DNA from: Streptomyces griseus subsp. griseus
GTDB lineage: Bacteria; Actinomycetota; Actinomycetes; Streptomycetales; Streptomycetaceae
Assembly: GCF_003610995.1 (NCBI RefSeq)
Contig: NZ_CP032543.1
Coordinates: 3,100,001 to 3,164,000 of the forward strand
DNA length: 64,000 nucleotides
Direction of reading: 5' to 3'
The position numbers and the translations under genes were made by a program. The stretch's first letter is position 1. Each line of letters begins with the position of its first letter. Below the pieces are notes generated by a model, which was given only the letters and a program-made list of their open reading frames with translations, ran no database searches and was not told the origin of the DNA. Shown here piece after piece: positions 28,752 to 37,600 of the stretch.

Positions 28752-30077
28752 ATGCCCGCCACCCCCACCGAGACCCCCGCCGAGCTCGTCGACCGCCTCC
28801 GCGCCACCTTCCGCACCGGCCGCACCAAGGACCTCACCTGGCGCACCGGCCAGCTGGAGCGGCTGCGCGCCCTGCTCACCGAACACGGCGACGACCTGGC
28901 GGACGCCCTCCGCGCCGACCTCGGCAAGAGCCGCAAGGAGGCCTACCGGACCGAGATCGACTTCACGGTCCGGGAGATCGACCACACCCTGGAGCACCTC
29001 GCGGACTGGCTGCGGCCCGAGCCCGCCCCCGTACCGCCGCATCTCGCGCCCACCGGTGCCACCGCGCACACCGTGCTGGATCCGCTCGGGGTCGTCCTGG
29101 TCATCGCGCCCTGGAACTACCCGGTGCAGCTGCTGCTCGCCCCCGTCGTGGGCGCGCTGGCCTCCGGGAACTGTGTGGTGGCCAAGCCCAGTGAGCTGGC
29201 GCCCGCGACCTCCGCCGCCGTGGCCCGGCTGCTGCCGCGGTACCTGGACCCGGACGCGGTCGGGGTCGTGGAGGGCGCGGTCGAGGAGACCACCGCCCTG
29301 CTGGAGCAGCGCTTCGACCACATCTTCTACACGGGCAACGGCACGGTCGGCCGGATCGTCATGGCGGCCGCCGCCGGACACCTCACGCCGGTCACGCTGG
29401 AGCTCGGCGGCAAGTCGCCGGTCTTCGTGGACCGGGGTACGGATCTGAAGGCCGTGGCGGGGCGGCTCGCCTCGGGCAAGTTCCTGAACGCGGGGCAGAC
29501 CTGTGTGGCCCCCGACTACGTGCTGACCGACCCGGAGACCGCCCCGGCCCTCGCGGAGGCGCTGGCGGGCGCGGTGGAGGGGCTGTTCGGTGCGGACCCG
29601 GCCGAGCACCCGGAGTACGGGCGGATCGTGAACGAGCGTCACTTCGACCGGCTGACCGGACTGCTGGACTCCGGCCGTACGGTGACCGGCGGCGCCCACG
29701 ACCGGGAGAGCAAGTACATCGCGCCGACCGTGCTGGCCGATGTGGCGCCGGACGCGCCCGTGATGGGCGAGGAGATCTTCGGCCCGATCCTGCCGCTGGT
29801 CACGGTGGACGGCCTGGACGAGGCGATCGCCTTCATCAACGACCGGGACAAGCCGCTGGCGCTGTACGCGTTCACCGACTCCCCCGCCGTACGGGAGCGG
29901 CTGCTGGCCGAGACCTCGTCGGGCGGGGTCGGCATCGGGCTGCCGCTGGCCCATCTGACCGTCTCGGACCTGCCGTTCGGCGGGGTCGGCGAGAGCGGCA
30001 TGGGCAGCTACCACGGCCGGTACTCCCTGGAGACGTTCAGCCACCGCAAGGCGGTCCTGGACACCCCGCTGGGCTGA
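28752..30077 (+). CDS. Aldehyde dehydrogenase family protein (class 3-like)
   Basis: A 441-residue NAD(P)-dependent aldehyde dehydrogenase. Short class 3-like form with APWNYPVQLLLAP, the catalytic Glu in LELGGKSPVF, and the catalytic Cys in NAGQTCVAPDYVL. The end has PFGGVGESGMGSYHG and FSHRKAVLD, typical of fatty or aromatic aldehyde dehydrogenases. The ATG at 28752 follows TGAGGAG; an upstream start at 28728 lacks a site. A strong bidirectional terminator follows directly. Substrate not predicted. Confidence 0.93.
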   Translation: MPATPTETPAELVDRLRATFRTGRTKDLTWRTGQLERLRALLTEHGDDLADALRADLGKSRKEAYRTEIDFTVREIDHTLEHLADWLRPEPAPVPPHLAPTGATAHTVLDPLGVVLVIAPWNYPVQLLLAPVVGALASGNCVVAKPSELAPATSAAVARLLPRYLDPDAVGVVEGAVEETTALLEQRFDHIFYTGNGTVGRIVMAAAAGHLTPVTLELGGKSPVFVDRGTDLKAVAGRLASGKFLNAGQTCVAPDYVLTDPETAPALAEALAGAVEGLFGADPAEHPEYGRIVNERHFDRLTGLLDSGRTVTGGAHDRESKYIAPTVLADVAPDAPVMGEEIFGPILPLVTVDGLDEAIAFINDRDKPLALYAFTDSPAVRERLLAETSSGGVGIGLPLAHLTVSDLPFGGVGESGMGSYHGRYSLETFSHRKAVLDTPLG

Positions 30078-30083
30078 CGACGT

Positions 30084-30121
30084 ACGAGGGCGCCCCGGGC
30101 CGAGGCCCGGGGCGCCCTCGT
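30084..30121. terminator. Bidirectional terminator between ALDH and ccsB
   Basis: Perfect 17-bp stem (30084-30100 and 30105-30121) with a CGAG tetraloop. It lies 7 nt past the aldehyde dehydrogenase stop and 13 nt from the ccsB stop, so it can serve both convergent genes. Confidence 0.9.
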
Positions 30122-30133
30122 GGTTGCGGTCGC

Positions 30134-31210
30134 TCAGACCCCGGCGTAGGAGTGCAGGCCGGTGACGAAGATGTTCACGCCGTAGTAGTTGAACAGCCAG
30201 CAGCCGAAGGCGACCAGCGCCAGGTAGGCGGCCTTGCGGCCCTTCCAGCCGGCCGTGGCGCGGGCGTGCAGATAGGCGGCGTAGGCGACCCAGGTGATGA
30301 AGGACCAGACCTCCTTGGGGTCCCAGCCCCAGTACCGGCCCCAGGCGTCACCCGCCCAGATCGCGCCCGCGATGATCGTGAACGTCCAGAGCGGGAAGAC
30401 CGCCGCGTTGATCCGGTACGCGAACTTGTCCAGCGACGAGGCGGAGGGCAGCCGCTCCATGACGGAGGCTGCGAACTTCCCCGGCGTACCGCCGCCCGCG
30501 AGCTTGTTCTCGTAGCTGTCGCGGAAGAGATAGAGCACCGTGCCGACCGCGCCGAGGTAGAAGACGGCCCCGCAGATGATCGCGGTCGAGACGTGGATCC
30601 ACAGCCAGTACGAGTGGAGCGCGGGCACCAGCTGGTCGCTGTCGGTGTAGAGCGTGGTGGTCGCGATGCCGAGGTCCAGCAGGACCGTGGTGACCAGCGG
30701 GAGGCCGATCCAGCGGACGTTCTTCTTCAGGGCGAGCAGCACCAGGTACGCGCCGACCACCACGGTGGAGAAGGTGATCGAGAACTCGTACATGTTGGCC
30801 CACGGGGCCCGCTGCACCGACAGGGCGCGGGTGATGACACCGCCCGCCTCCACGGCGAAGGCCACCACGGTCAGCGAGACCGCGATCCGGCCCCACAGGT
30901 CGCCCTTGAACGTGCCGCCCGCGGCGCCGGGGCCGTCCGGCACGTCCCGGGTCCCGGTGGCGGCACGGGTGACGACCTTCGGCCGCTCCAGCACGGCGGT
31001 GGAGCCGCCCTGGGCGACGACGACCGGGGCGGCGGCGCCGGCCGCGGAGCCGGACAGCGCGGCGGCCGTGCGTCCGACCTTGCTGCGGCTGCCGAGGACC
31101 CACTCCGCGATGTGCGCGAAGAAGGCCAGGGTGTAGACGGCCATCGACGAATAGATCAGCACATTGCTGGTGTGCGCCAGGCTCTCGTTGGTAGCGGCGG
31201 CGAGATTCAC
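30134..31210 (-). CDS. ccsB: Cytochrome c biogenesis protein CcsB/CcsA-type (ResC)
   Basis: A 358-residue polytopic membrane protein of system II cytochrome c maturation. It carries the heme-handling WWD motif (WGRYWGWDPKEVWSFITW) and several His residues in loops (HSYWLWIHVSTAI, LHARATAG, GLHSYAGV). An Ala/Gly/Pro-rich loop of about 65 residues follows the first helix. With ResB it forms the complex that moves heme out and attaches it to apocytochrome. The GTG at 31210 overlaps the resB stop (GTGA). Confidence 0.95.
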   Translation of the reverse strand: MNLAAATNESLAHTSNVLIYSSMAVYTLAFFAHIAEWVLGSRSKVGRTAAALSGSAAGAAAPVVVAQGGSTAVLERPKVVTRAATGTRDVPDGPGAAGGTFKGDLWGRIAVSLTVVAFAVEAGGVITRALSVQRAPWANMYEFSITFSTVVVGAYLVLLALKKNVRWIGLPLVTTVLLDLGIATTTLYTDSDQLVPALHSYWLWIHVSTAIICGAVFYLGAVGTVLYLFRDSYENKLAGGGTPGKFAASVMERLPSASSLDKFAYRINAAVFPLWTFTIIAGAIWAGDAWGRYWGWDPKEVWSFITWVAYAAYLHARATAGWKGRKAAYLALVAFGCWLFNYYGVNIFVTGLHSYAGV

Positions 31211-33048
31211 TTCTCAGCCCCTTCGGCAGGTGCTTCAGCAGGGTGTACGGGCCGGCTCCCGGCCTCGTTCGCGTCAGGATTCTCCGGCGCGTCAGGATTC
31301 TGCGGCGCTTCTGGTTTCTCCGGCGCTTCAGGTTTCTCCGGCGCGACCGGAGCCGTGGTGACGAGGGCGGCCGCGAGGTCGCCCAGCTCCTCGGGGAGTT
31401 TCGCGGACTCGCTGCGGCCCAGGCCCGCCATCTCCACGACGGTCACCCCGTCCGGACCGCGGACCGCCCGCACCCAGACCCGGCGGCGCTGGATGAACAG
31501 CGAGGCGGCGAGTCCGGCGATGGCGGCGACGGCACCACCGAGCGCCCAGCCGCTGCCCGGCTGCTGCGAGATCTGGAAGCTGGCCCACTCCTCGATCCCG
31601 TCGAAGGTGATGGAGCCCCCGCCGTCGGGGAGGTCCAGCTTCTCACCGGGCCGCATCATCTTCTTGAGCAGCTCGCCGTCCGCGTTCTTGAACTCCTTCA
31701 TCTTGGACGTGTCGAGCTGGTAGACGTTCTGCGGCAGCCCGGAGTCCACCCCGAGGGAGCCGCTGTAGGCGCTCAGCGCCAGCACCGGGAACTCCGCGCC
31801 CGGGAACTGCGAGAACATCTGGCCCTTGCCGTGGCCCGCGAAGGTCGGGACGAAGAAGGCCTTGAAGCCCAGCTGCGTCTTGTCGCCGTTCTTGTCGCGG
31901 TAGCCGTCCATCACCTTGATCGCGCCGGTGGAGGTGATGTTGTTGTCGATCGGCAGCAGCGGTACGGAGTTCCGTGAGACGACCTTGCCCGTGCCGTCCC
32001 GGACGGTGACGACCGGGGCGTAGCCGTGGGCGATCAGATAGACCTTGGTGCCGTCCACGACGAGCGGTTCGTTGACGCGGATGACGCCCTTGCGCTCGGG
32101 ACCCTCCGCCCCCTCGGTGTACGTCACCCGGGCCTCGAAGGTGCGGGGCGTGCCGCGCTGCGGGCCGCTCTCCTCGTACGTACCGACGAACTTGTCCAGG
32201 ACGAAGCTGAAGGGGGCCAGCGTGTCGGAGTCGTAGAGCGAGCCGGACCTGAAGTCGTCGTACTGGGTGAGCGTGTTGGCGAAGCCGTCGCCCTCGACGA
32301 CCAGCTTGCCGCCCTCGGACTTGAAGAGCTGCCCGGCGGCGAAGGCCACCAGCATGACGATCAGCGCGATGTGGAAGACCAGGTTCCCGGCCTCGCGGAG
32401 GTAGCCCTTCTCGGCGGCGACCGCGTCGCCCACCGTGTGCGCCCGGAAGCGCCGCCTGCCCAGCACGCCGAGGGCCGCCTCGCGGACCTGCTCGGGCTCG
32501 GCCTCGGTGCGCCAGGTGGTGTACGCGGGCAGCCGGTTCAGCCGCTTGGGGGCGCCCGGCGGGCGGCTGCGGAGCTGGGAGACGAACTGGCCGGTGCGCG
32601 GCACGATGCAGCCGATGAGCGAGACGAACAGCAGGATGTAGATCGCGGAGAACCACACCGAGCTGTAGACGTCGAAGAGCTGGAACTTCTCGTAGATGGG
32701 GGAGAGCGTGGTGTGCTGGTCCTTGAAGTTCTGGACCTTGAGGTCGTCCACGCTGGTCTGCGGGATCAGGGAGCCGGGGATGGCGCCGAGGGAGAGCAGG
32801 AAGAGCAGGATCAGCGCGACCCGCATCGAGGTGAGCTGACGCCAGAACCAGCGGATCCAGCCGACCAACCCCATGGCGGGGACGCCGGTGCCGGTGCCGG
32901 GCTCGGTCTCGGGGCGCTCCTCGCGGGGGGCGGTGGAGAGCCGCTCGCCGGCCGCGTGGTCGACGCGCTCCTGCTCGCGCTCGGCCGCGGTCCCGCCGCC
33001 GGTGGCGTCGGTACGCGCGCCGGTGTCCGTGCTGTTCGCCTTGCTCAT
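31207..33048 (-). CDS. resB: Cytochrome c biogenesis protein ResB
   Basis: A 613-residue partner of CcsB in system II heme delivery. After a polar leader of about 60 residues there are three N-terminal helices (WFWRQLTSMRVALILLFLLS; VWFSAIYILLFVSLIGCIV; LVFHIALIVMLVAFAAG), a large outer-face domain, and a last helix (WALGGAVAAIAGLAASLFI). The C-terminus ends in a Pro/Glu/Asn repeat. ATG at 33048 lies 4 nt past the ccdA stop. A leader to 33066 is possible but overlaps ccdA. Confidence 0.95.
   Translation of the reverse strand: MSKANSTDTGARTDATGGGTAAEREQERVDHAAGERLSTAPREERPETEPGTGTGVPAMGLVGWIRWFWRQLTSMRVALILLFLLSLGAIPGSLIPQTSVDDLKVQNFKDQHTTLSPIYEKFQLFDVYSSVWFSAIYILLFVSLIGCIVPRTGQFVSQLRSRPPGAPKRLNRLPAYTTWRTEAEPEQVREAALGVLGRRRFRAHTVGDAVAAEKGYLREAGNLVFHIALIVMLVAFAAGQLFKSEGGKLVVEGDGFANTLTQYDDFRSGSLYDSDTLAPFSFVLDKFVGTYEESGPQRGTPRTFEARVTYTEGAEGPERKGVIRVNEPLVVDGTKVYLIAHGYAPVVTVRDGTGKVVSRNSVPLLPIDNNITSTGAIKVMDGYRDKNGDKTQLGFKAFFVPTFAGHGKGQMFSQFPGAEFPVLALSAYSGSLGVDSGLPQNVYQLDTSKMKEFKNADGELLKKMMRPGEKLDLPDGGGSITFDGIEEWASFQISQQPGSGWALGGAVAAIAGLAASLFIQRRRVWVRAVRGPDGVTVVEMAGLGRSESAKLPEELGDLAAALVTTAPVAPEKPEAPEKPEAPQNPDAPENPDANEAGSRPVHPAEAPAEGAEK
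31277..31348. repeat. Four tandem 18-nt repeats in the resB 3' end
   Basis: Four 18-nt units with few mismatches, encoding APEKPE-type hexapeptides at the ResB C-terminus (APEKPEAPEKPEAPQNPDAPENP). A likely site of length variation. Confidence 0.85.
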
Positions 33049-33052
33049 GAAC

Positions 33053-33835
33053 TCAGATCCCCACAACGAAGCCGCTGGACCAGGTCTGCATCTGCTGCAT
33101 CAGGGTGGCCCACACACCGGTCAGCAGCAGGAGTCCGGTCACGATCATCATGCCGCCACCGATCCGCATGACCCACGCGTAGTGGCGCTTGACCCAGCCG
33201 AACGCGCCGAGCGCCTTGCGGAAGGCGACCGCGGCCAGGATGAACGGGACGCCGAGTCCGAGACAGTACGCGACGGTCAGTATCGCGCCCCGCCCGGCGG
33301 TGGCGCTCTCGGCGGAGAGGAACAGCACCGAGGAGAGCGTCGGGCCGATGCACGGCGTCCAGCCGATCCCGAACAGCGCTCCCAGCAGCGGCGCGCCGAC
33401 CAGCCCGGCCACCGGCCGCTTGTGGAGGCGGAACTCGCGCTGCGTCACCCCGGGCAGGAGCCCCATGAAGAAGACGCCCATCAGGATCATCAGTCCGCCG
33501 AGGACCTTGTTGAGCACCTCGGAGTGCATCTGGAGCTCGTCGCCGAAGTAGCCGAAGAGCGCCCCCGTGGAGGCGAACACGGCGGTGAAGCCGAGGACGA
33601 AGAGCGCGGCGCCCGCCACCACCCGGCCGCGCCGGGCGTCGGCCAGGTCGGTGCCGCTGACCCCGGTGACGTAACTCAGATAGCCGGGGACGAGCGGCAG
33701 GACGCAGGGCGAGAAGAAGGAGACGAGCCCGGCGAGCAGGGCGATGGGCACCGCCAGCAGCAGGGCCCCGCTGACGACGGTGTCGTTGTACGAGGCCAGC
33801 GTGACGGTGTCGCTGTAGGGGGCGAGCGGGATCAC
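33053..33835 (-). CDS. ccdA: Cytochrome c biogenesis thiol transporter CcdA
   Basis: A 260-residue, six-helix membrane protein of the DsbD/CcdA family that passes reducing power outward to keep apocytochrome c thiols reduced. Its two redox Cys lie in the expected pseudo-repeat contexts, FFSPCVLPLVPGYLSY and GIGWTPCIGPTL. The GTG at 33835 follows the resA stop by 4 nt. The set resA-ccdA-resB-ccsB is the complete system II module. Confidence 0.95.
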   Translation of the reverse strand: MIPLAPYSDTVTLASYNDTVVSGALLLAVPIALLAGLVSFFSPCVLPLVPGYLSYVTGVSGTDLADARRGRVVAGAALFVLGFTAVFASTGALFGYFGDELQMHSEVLNKVLGGLMILMGVFFMGLLPGVTQREFRLHKRPVAGLVGAPLLGALFGIGWTPCIGPTLSSVLFLSAESATAGRGAILTVAYCLGLGVPFILAAVAFRKALGAFGWVKRHYAWVMRIGGGMMIVTGLLLLTGVWATLMQQMQTWSSGFVVGI

Positions 33836-33839
33836 CGGG

Positions 33840-34442
33840 TCACTTCTCCGCGATGATCGGGTCGATCATCTCGTGCAGCTGCTCGGCGTCCAGCGGCTGG
33901 AGCGTGCGGGCCGCGATCTTCCCCTCCCGGTCGACCACCACGGTGGACGGGATGGCCTTCGGGTTCACGGTGCCCTTGGGGAAGCGGAGGATGAGCTTGC
34001 CGATCGGGTCGAAGAAGCTCGGGTAGGTGACCCCGTAGTCCTTCTCGAAGTTGATCGCGGGGTCCTTCTGCGCGTCCCGGGTGTTGATGCCCAGGAACTG
34101 CACGCCCTGGTCGGCGGTCTCCTCGGAGACCTTCGCGAAGTACTTCGCCTCCAGGCGGCAGGGGCCGCACCAGGAGCCCCAGACGTTGAGCACGACGACC
34201 TTGCCCTTGTAGTCGGCGAGGTCGAGGGGCTTGCCGTCCAGGCTCTCGCCCTGGAGCTTCGGAGCGTCGGGGCGCTCGCCCTTGGCGACGGTGGAGATGC
34301 CCCCGCTGCCGGTGACGAAATTGGTGTTGCCGCCGCCCTGCGCCTTGTTGCCGTCCCCGCACGCGGTCAGCGTCAGGGCACCGGCCACGGCGGTGGCGGC
34401 GAGCAGGGTGAAGCGGCGTCGGAACGGGCGGCCAAAGCTCAT
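33840..34442 (-). CDS. resA: ResA/TlpA-type thiol-disulfide lipoprotein
   Basis: A 200-residue membrane-anchored thioredoxin. It has an N-terminal signal with a lipobox (LTLTACG, Cys at about 28) and the redox motif WGSWCGPC. LGINTRDAQKD and the cis-Pro segment AIPSTVVVD complete the fold. It should reduce the heme-binding Cys pair of apocytochrome c, with electrons from CcdA. First gene of the operon. ATG at 34442; no strong ribosome site is visible. Confidence 0.94.
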   Translation of the reverse strand: MSFGRPFRRRFTLLAATAVAGALTLTACGDGNKAQGGGNTNFVTGSGGISTVAKGERPDAPKLQGESLDGKPLDLADYKGKVVVLNVWGSWCGPCRLEAKYFAKVSEETADQGVQFLGINTRDAQKDPAINFEKDYGVTYPSFFDPIGKLILRFPKGTVNPKAIPSTVVVDREGKIAARTLQPLDAEQLHEMIDPIIAEK

Positions 34443-34509
34443 GTGAAAAGTTTCGCATGGCAGTTCCGGGGATCTCCCGCACCCCCCTCGGTGCCCGTAA
34501 AGCCCCTTG

Positions 34510-35784
34510 TCAGGCCTGTTTAAAGAAGGAGTTCCAGCCGCCCGCGGGGGACTGTCCGACCTCCAGCGTGCGGAGCTTGGCGAGGACCTCGGGATCCTGC
34601 ACGTCCAGCCAGTCGACGAACTGCCGGAAGGAGACCAGGCGCACATCCTTCTTACCGGCCGTCTTCTTGATCACTTCTTCCACGGCGTCCATATAGATGC
34701 CGCCGTTCCACTCCTCGAAGTGGTTGCCGATGAAGAAGGGCGCGCGATTGGTCGTGTAGGCGCGCTCGAAACCGTTGAGATAGGCGCCGGTGGCCTGCTT
34801 GCGCCAGCCCGGATAACGCGAGGGCATGCCCTTGGTCGAATTCTGCGACTGATTGGCGAGGATGTTGTAGTCCATCGAGAGGACCTCGAAGGAGTGGCCC
34901 GGGAACGGCATGGCCTGGAGCGGCAGATCCCAGACGCCGCCGCGCTTGACGGGCCACGTCTGGCGGCCGCCGGGCGAGCTGGCGTCGTAACGCCATCCCA
35001 GTTTGCTCGCGGTCGGCAGGAGGTTGTCCTGGCCGAGCAGACAGGGGGTGCGACCGCCGGTCAACTCCTTCCGGTAGTCGAACGGCAGCGGGTCCTCGTC
35101 GCTCCAGCCGGTATTGGTCCGCCATTCCGTGACGAACGACACAGCCTGATCGATCTCGCTCTGCCATTGCGCGGGGGTCCAGCGTTCGACGGAACCGGAA
35201 CCGCCGCAGAAGTGCCCGTTGAAGTGGGTGCCGATCTCATGGCCGTCCAGCCAGGCCTGGCGTACGTACTTCAGCGTGTCCTTCACATGGCCGTCGGTGA
35301 GATAGCCGATGTCGGAGGCGCCGCGCGGGTTGTTCGGGGGCCGGTAGAGGGATTTCTTCGACTCGGGCAGCAGGTACAGCCCGGAGAGGAAGAAGGTCAT
35401 CGCCGCGTCATGGTCCTTGGCCAGTTTCAGAAAGCGCGGGAAGAGGCCGTTGCCGACCTCACCCGCACCGTCCCAGGAAAAGATCACGAACTGCGGCGGG
35501 GTCTCGCCGGGTTCGAGCGGAACGGGGGCGGTGGGCTGGTGGGGCTGCTTTCCGGTGTCGGCGGTGGAGCCGTCGCCGATCAGCCGGACCTTGTCCTTCG
35601 GCGCGTCGTTTCCGCCGCTGCCGCCGCTGCCGGTGTCGCCCTTGCCGCCGGCACCGGTGTCGCCCTTCTCACTGCCACCCTCCGAAGAACCGGAGGAACT
35701 GGAGAAACCGCAGCCGGCGAGCCCGATCGCCGCCGCCGTGCCGAGCCCCGCGCCGAGCAGTCCCCTTCGATTGATGTCGCGCAT
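34510..35784 (-). CDS. Tat-exported lipoprotein, polysaccharide-deacetylase-like
   Basis: A 424-residue exported protein. The N-terminus has a twin-arginine motif (NRRGLLGAG) and a lipobox (GLAGCG, Cys at about 25), then a Ser/Gly-rich linker of some 70 residues. The body resembles the polysaccharide deacetylase (NodB) fold, with VIFSWDGAGE near the start, HEIGTHFNGHF as the likely metal-binding His motif and a MTFFLSG strand. The usual TFDD is FSWDG here, so metal use or activity may differ. GGGGA precedes the ATG at 35784. It lies just upstream of resA on the same strand but 67 nt separate them. Confidence 0.85.
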   Translation of the reverse strand: MRDINRRGLLGAGLGTAAAIGLAGCGFSSSSGSSEGGSEKGDTGAGGKGDTGSGGSGGNDAPKDKVRLIGDGSTADTGKQPHQPTAPVPLEPGETPPQFVIFSWDGAGEVGNGLFPRFLKLAKDHDAAMTFFLSGLYLLPESKKSLYRPPNNPRGASDIGYLTDGHVKDTLKYVRQAWLDGHEIGTHFNGHFCGGSGSVERWTPAQWQSEIDQAVSFVTEWRTNTGWSDEDPLPFDYRKELTGGRTPCLLGQDNLLPTASKLGWRYDASSPGGRQTWPVKRGGVWDLPLQAMPFPGHSFEVLSMDYNILANQSQNSTKGMPSRYPGWRKQATGAYLNGFERAYTTNRAPFFIGNHFEEWNGGIYMDAVEEVIKKTAGKKDVRLVSFRQFVDWLDVQDPEVLAKLRTLEVGQSPAGGWNSFFKQA

Positions 35785-35922
35785 GTCGTCCCCATCTGCG
35801 GTCGTTTTATCTCAAGGCCATACAAACTGCTGGACAGTGAGAGGCCCTGAGCGACGCGACGGTTCCGTGCAATTGGGGACTTTCTTTACGCTTTACCTTG
35901 CGGCGGGACTTCCGGGCAGCCC

Positions 35923-37326
35923 TCAGCCGCGCACGGCCGAACGGCCGGCCGGACCCACCCCACCCTGCGACTCTGCCGCGTCCACGTCAAGGCCGGTCCC
36001 CAGCAGCTCCACCAGGGCGTCCGGCAGGAACCCGCGCCAGCAGGCGTAGTCGTGGCCGCCGTTGTGGAGGTTGCGGGTGACCCGGTGGCCCCGGGCGCGG
36101 AGCACCGCCTGAAGGGCCTCGGTGTGTTCCGCCAGGGCCCCCTCGTGCAGGCCGACGTCGAAGTGGACGGCGGTCCCGCGCGCGCCGCCCGGCACCCCGT
36201 CGCGGAGTCCTGCGGCGAGCGTGGCCAGCCACGGCGTCCCGACCGTGTCCGGCGCCACGGCCCCGGGCTCCAGACCCGGCCGCCACCACAGCGACGGGGA
36301 CTGCGCGACGACCCCGCCGAACCGCTCGGGCCGGGTGAGTCCGGCGTACAGCGCGGTCATCCCGCCGAGCCCCTGACCGGCCACCACCGTCCGGTCGGCC
36401 CGCGTGGTCAGCGGCCACCGGGCGCCCGCCCAGGGCACCACCTCGTCGGCCAGGAAGGAGACGTAACTCGCCCGTCCGCCCAGCTCCAGCCGACGGGTGG
36501 CGGTGCCGACGGCGTCCGGGGCGAGGACGGCGAGCGGCGGCAGGACCCCGTCGGCGATCAGGGCGTCCAGCGTGTCCTGGAGGCCTAGCCGGTCGAACCA
36601 CATGTCCCCGTCGCAGAGCACCAGCAGCGGCAGCCGCCCCTGCTCCCCGGGCTCGTACGCCGGCCGGAACGGCACCGCGTCCGGCGGCAGGTAGACCCAC
36701 ACGTCCCGCTCGGCACCCAGGACCCCGGCCGCGACGGTGTGCCGCTCCACACCACCGCGCGGCACGGCGGCACGCCGCCCGGCCCACGGCTGGGGCGGGG
36801 CCTCGGGCAGCGCGAAGACCGAATCCTGTACGTCACGCCAACGGGCCGCCATCCGGGCCGGGTTGAGCGGGTCGGCCCCACCGTGCGCCCGCAGCGCCAG
36901 CAGCCGCCGCTGGAACAGGGCCGGATCGGTGGGGGCGGATCCGGCGGAGATGTCGGCCACCATCCGGTAGGAGCCGCGGTGGTCGGCGCGTAGCCGGCGG
37001 CCGAGGTGCCAGACGTCGGTGCCCGGCAGCCGGTGCAGGAGCGAGTCGGCGAGCCGCTCGGGGTCGGTGATGCCCGCGGCCATCAGCAGGACCCGGCGGG
37101 TGGCGCGGTGGCCGCGCCACAGGAAGGTGACGGCCCGGTGGCCGGGGTCGTCGTCGAGGGTCTCGACGAGGGGGGTGCCGGTGCGGGTCGCCTCGGCCCA
37201 GAAGGCCTCGGTGAGGGCGTCGCGGGCGGCGGTGTCCGGCGCGGCTTCGAGCTGGGAGGCGAGCCGGGCGATACGGGGGCCGGTGACCGGGCGGGGCACG
37301 GCGTCCGCGTCCGTACGGTCACTCAT
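35923..37326 (-). CDS. Enterochelin esterase (Fes)-like protein, nucleophile Ser replaced by Gly
   Basis: A 467-residue homologue of the cytoplasmic Fes/IroD siderophore esterases. The N-terminal Fes domain (about 30-180; VTFLWRG, HLGRRLRADHRGSYRM) precedes an alpha/beta hydrolase domain with LLVLCDGDMWFDR, RADRTVVAGQ, SPSLWW and a final GGHDYACWRG. In Fes the nucleophile elbow is GQSFGG; here it reads GQGLGG, with a GGG codon at the Ser site. The Asp and His parts are kept. An iron box lies about 104 nt upstream of the ATG, with two tiny overlapping reading frames between. Iron control is well supported; hydrolytic activity is doubtful. Confidence 0.88.
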   Translation of the reverse strand: MSDRTDADAVPRPVTGPRIARLASQLEAAPDTAARDALTEAFWAEATRTGTPLVETLDDDPGHRAVTFLWRGHRATRRVLLMAAGITDPERLADSLLHRLPGTDVWHLGRRLRADHRGSYRMVADISAGSAPTDPALFQRRLLALRAHGGADPLNPARMAARWRDVQDSVFALPEAPPQPWAGRRAAVPRGGVERHTVAAGVLGAERDVWVYLPPDAVPFRPAYEPGEQGRLPLLVLCDGDMWFDRLGLQDTLDALIADGVLPPLAVLAPDAVGTATRRLELGGRASYVSFLADEVVPWAGARWPLTTRADRTVVAGQGLGGMTALYAGLTRPERFGGVVAQSPSLWWRPGLEPGAVAPDTVGTPWLATLAAGLRDGVPGGARGTAVHFDVGLHEGALAEHTEALQAVLRARGHRVTRNLHNGGHDYACWRGFLPDALVELLGTGLDVDAAESQGGVGPAGRSAVRG

Positions 37327-37402
37327 CGGCGGGCCGCCTCACCGGGCTGGACCGCGGTGCCGGTCTCGGGTCGGGAATGGTGGTCGGGGCCGTGCGCGTC
37401 AT
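37319..37402 (-). CDS. Possible 27-aa leader peptide upstream of the Fes-like gene
   Basis: An ATG at 37402 opens a 27-codon frame (starts MTRTAPTTIPDPRPAP, ends RPADE) whose TGA overlaps the esterase ATG as ATGAGTGA. The start itself overlaps the stop of a six-codon frame (ATG at 37419, MRAVEQ). The chain lies between the iron box and the esterase, so it may couple translation or act as a leader. No homologue is recognised and the coding claim rests on layout alone. Confidence 0.35.
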   Translation of the reverse strand: MTRTAPTTIPDPRPAPRSSPVRRPADE

Positions 37403-37429
37403 TGCTCCACCGCTCTCATGACAGCAAAC

Positions 37430-37448
37430 TTAGCTTAGCCTAACCTAA
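37430..37448. promoter_or_regulatory. DmdR/IdeR-type iron box for the Fes-like gene
   Basis: On the minus strand the 19-mer reads TTAGGTTAGGCTAAGCTAA, 17 of 19 matches to the iron-box consensus TTAGGTTAGGCTCACCTAA. It faces the Fes-like gene and marks it as iron-repressed. Confidence 0.9.
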
Positions 37449-37546
37449 CTCGCCGCCCCATGCGATGCCGTCCAGCGCCCGTCAGGGACGCGCACTGCGC
37501 CCGTACGGTGCGCGTACGCCGCCCGCCCGGAGCCCGCGACGAAGAA

Positions 37547-37576
37547 CGGGACCGACCGCGGTGGCAGTCGGTCCCG
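37547..37576 (-). terminator. Terminator of the histidine phosphatase gene
   Basis: A 10-bp perfect stem (37547-37556 and 37567-37576) with a 10-nt loop, 24 nt past the phosphatase stop. Confidence 0.65.
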
Positions 37577-37600
37577 TATGTTCACGGCGTACGGGGCGAG

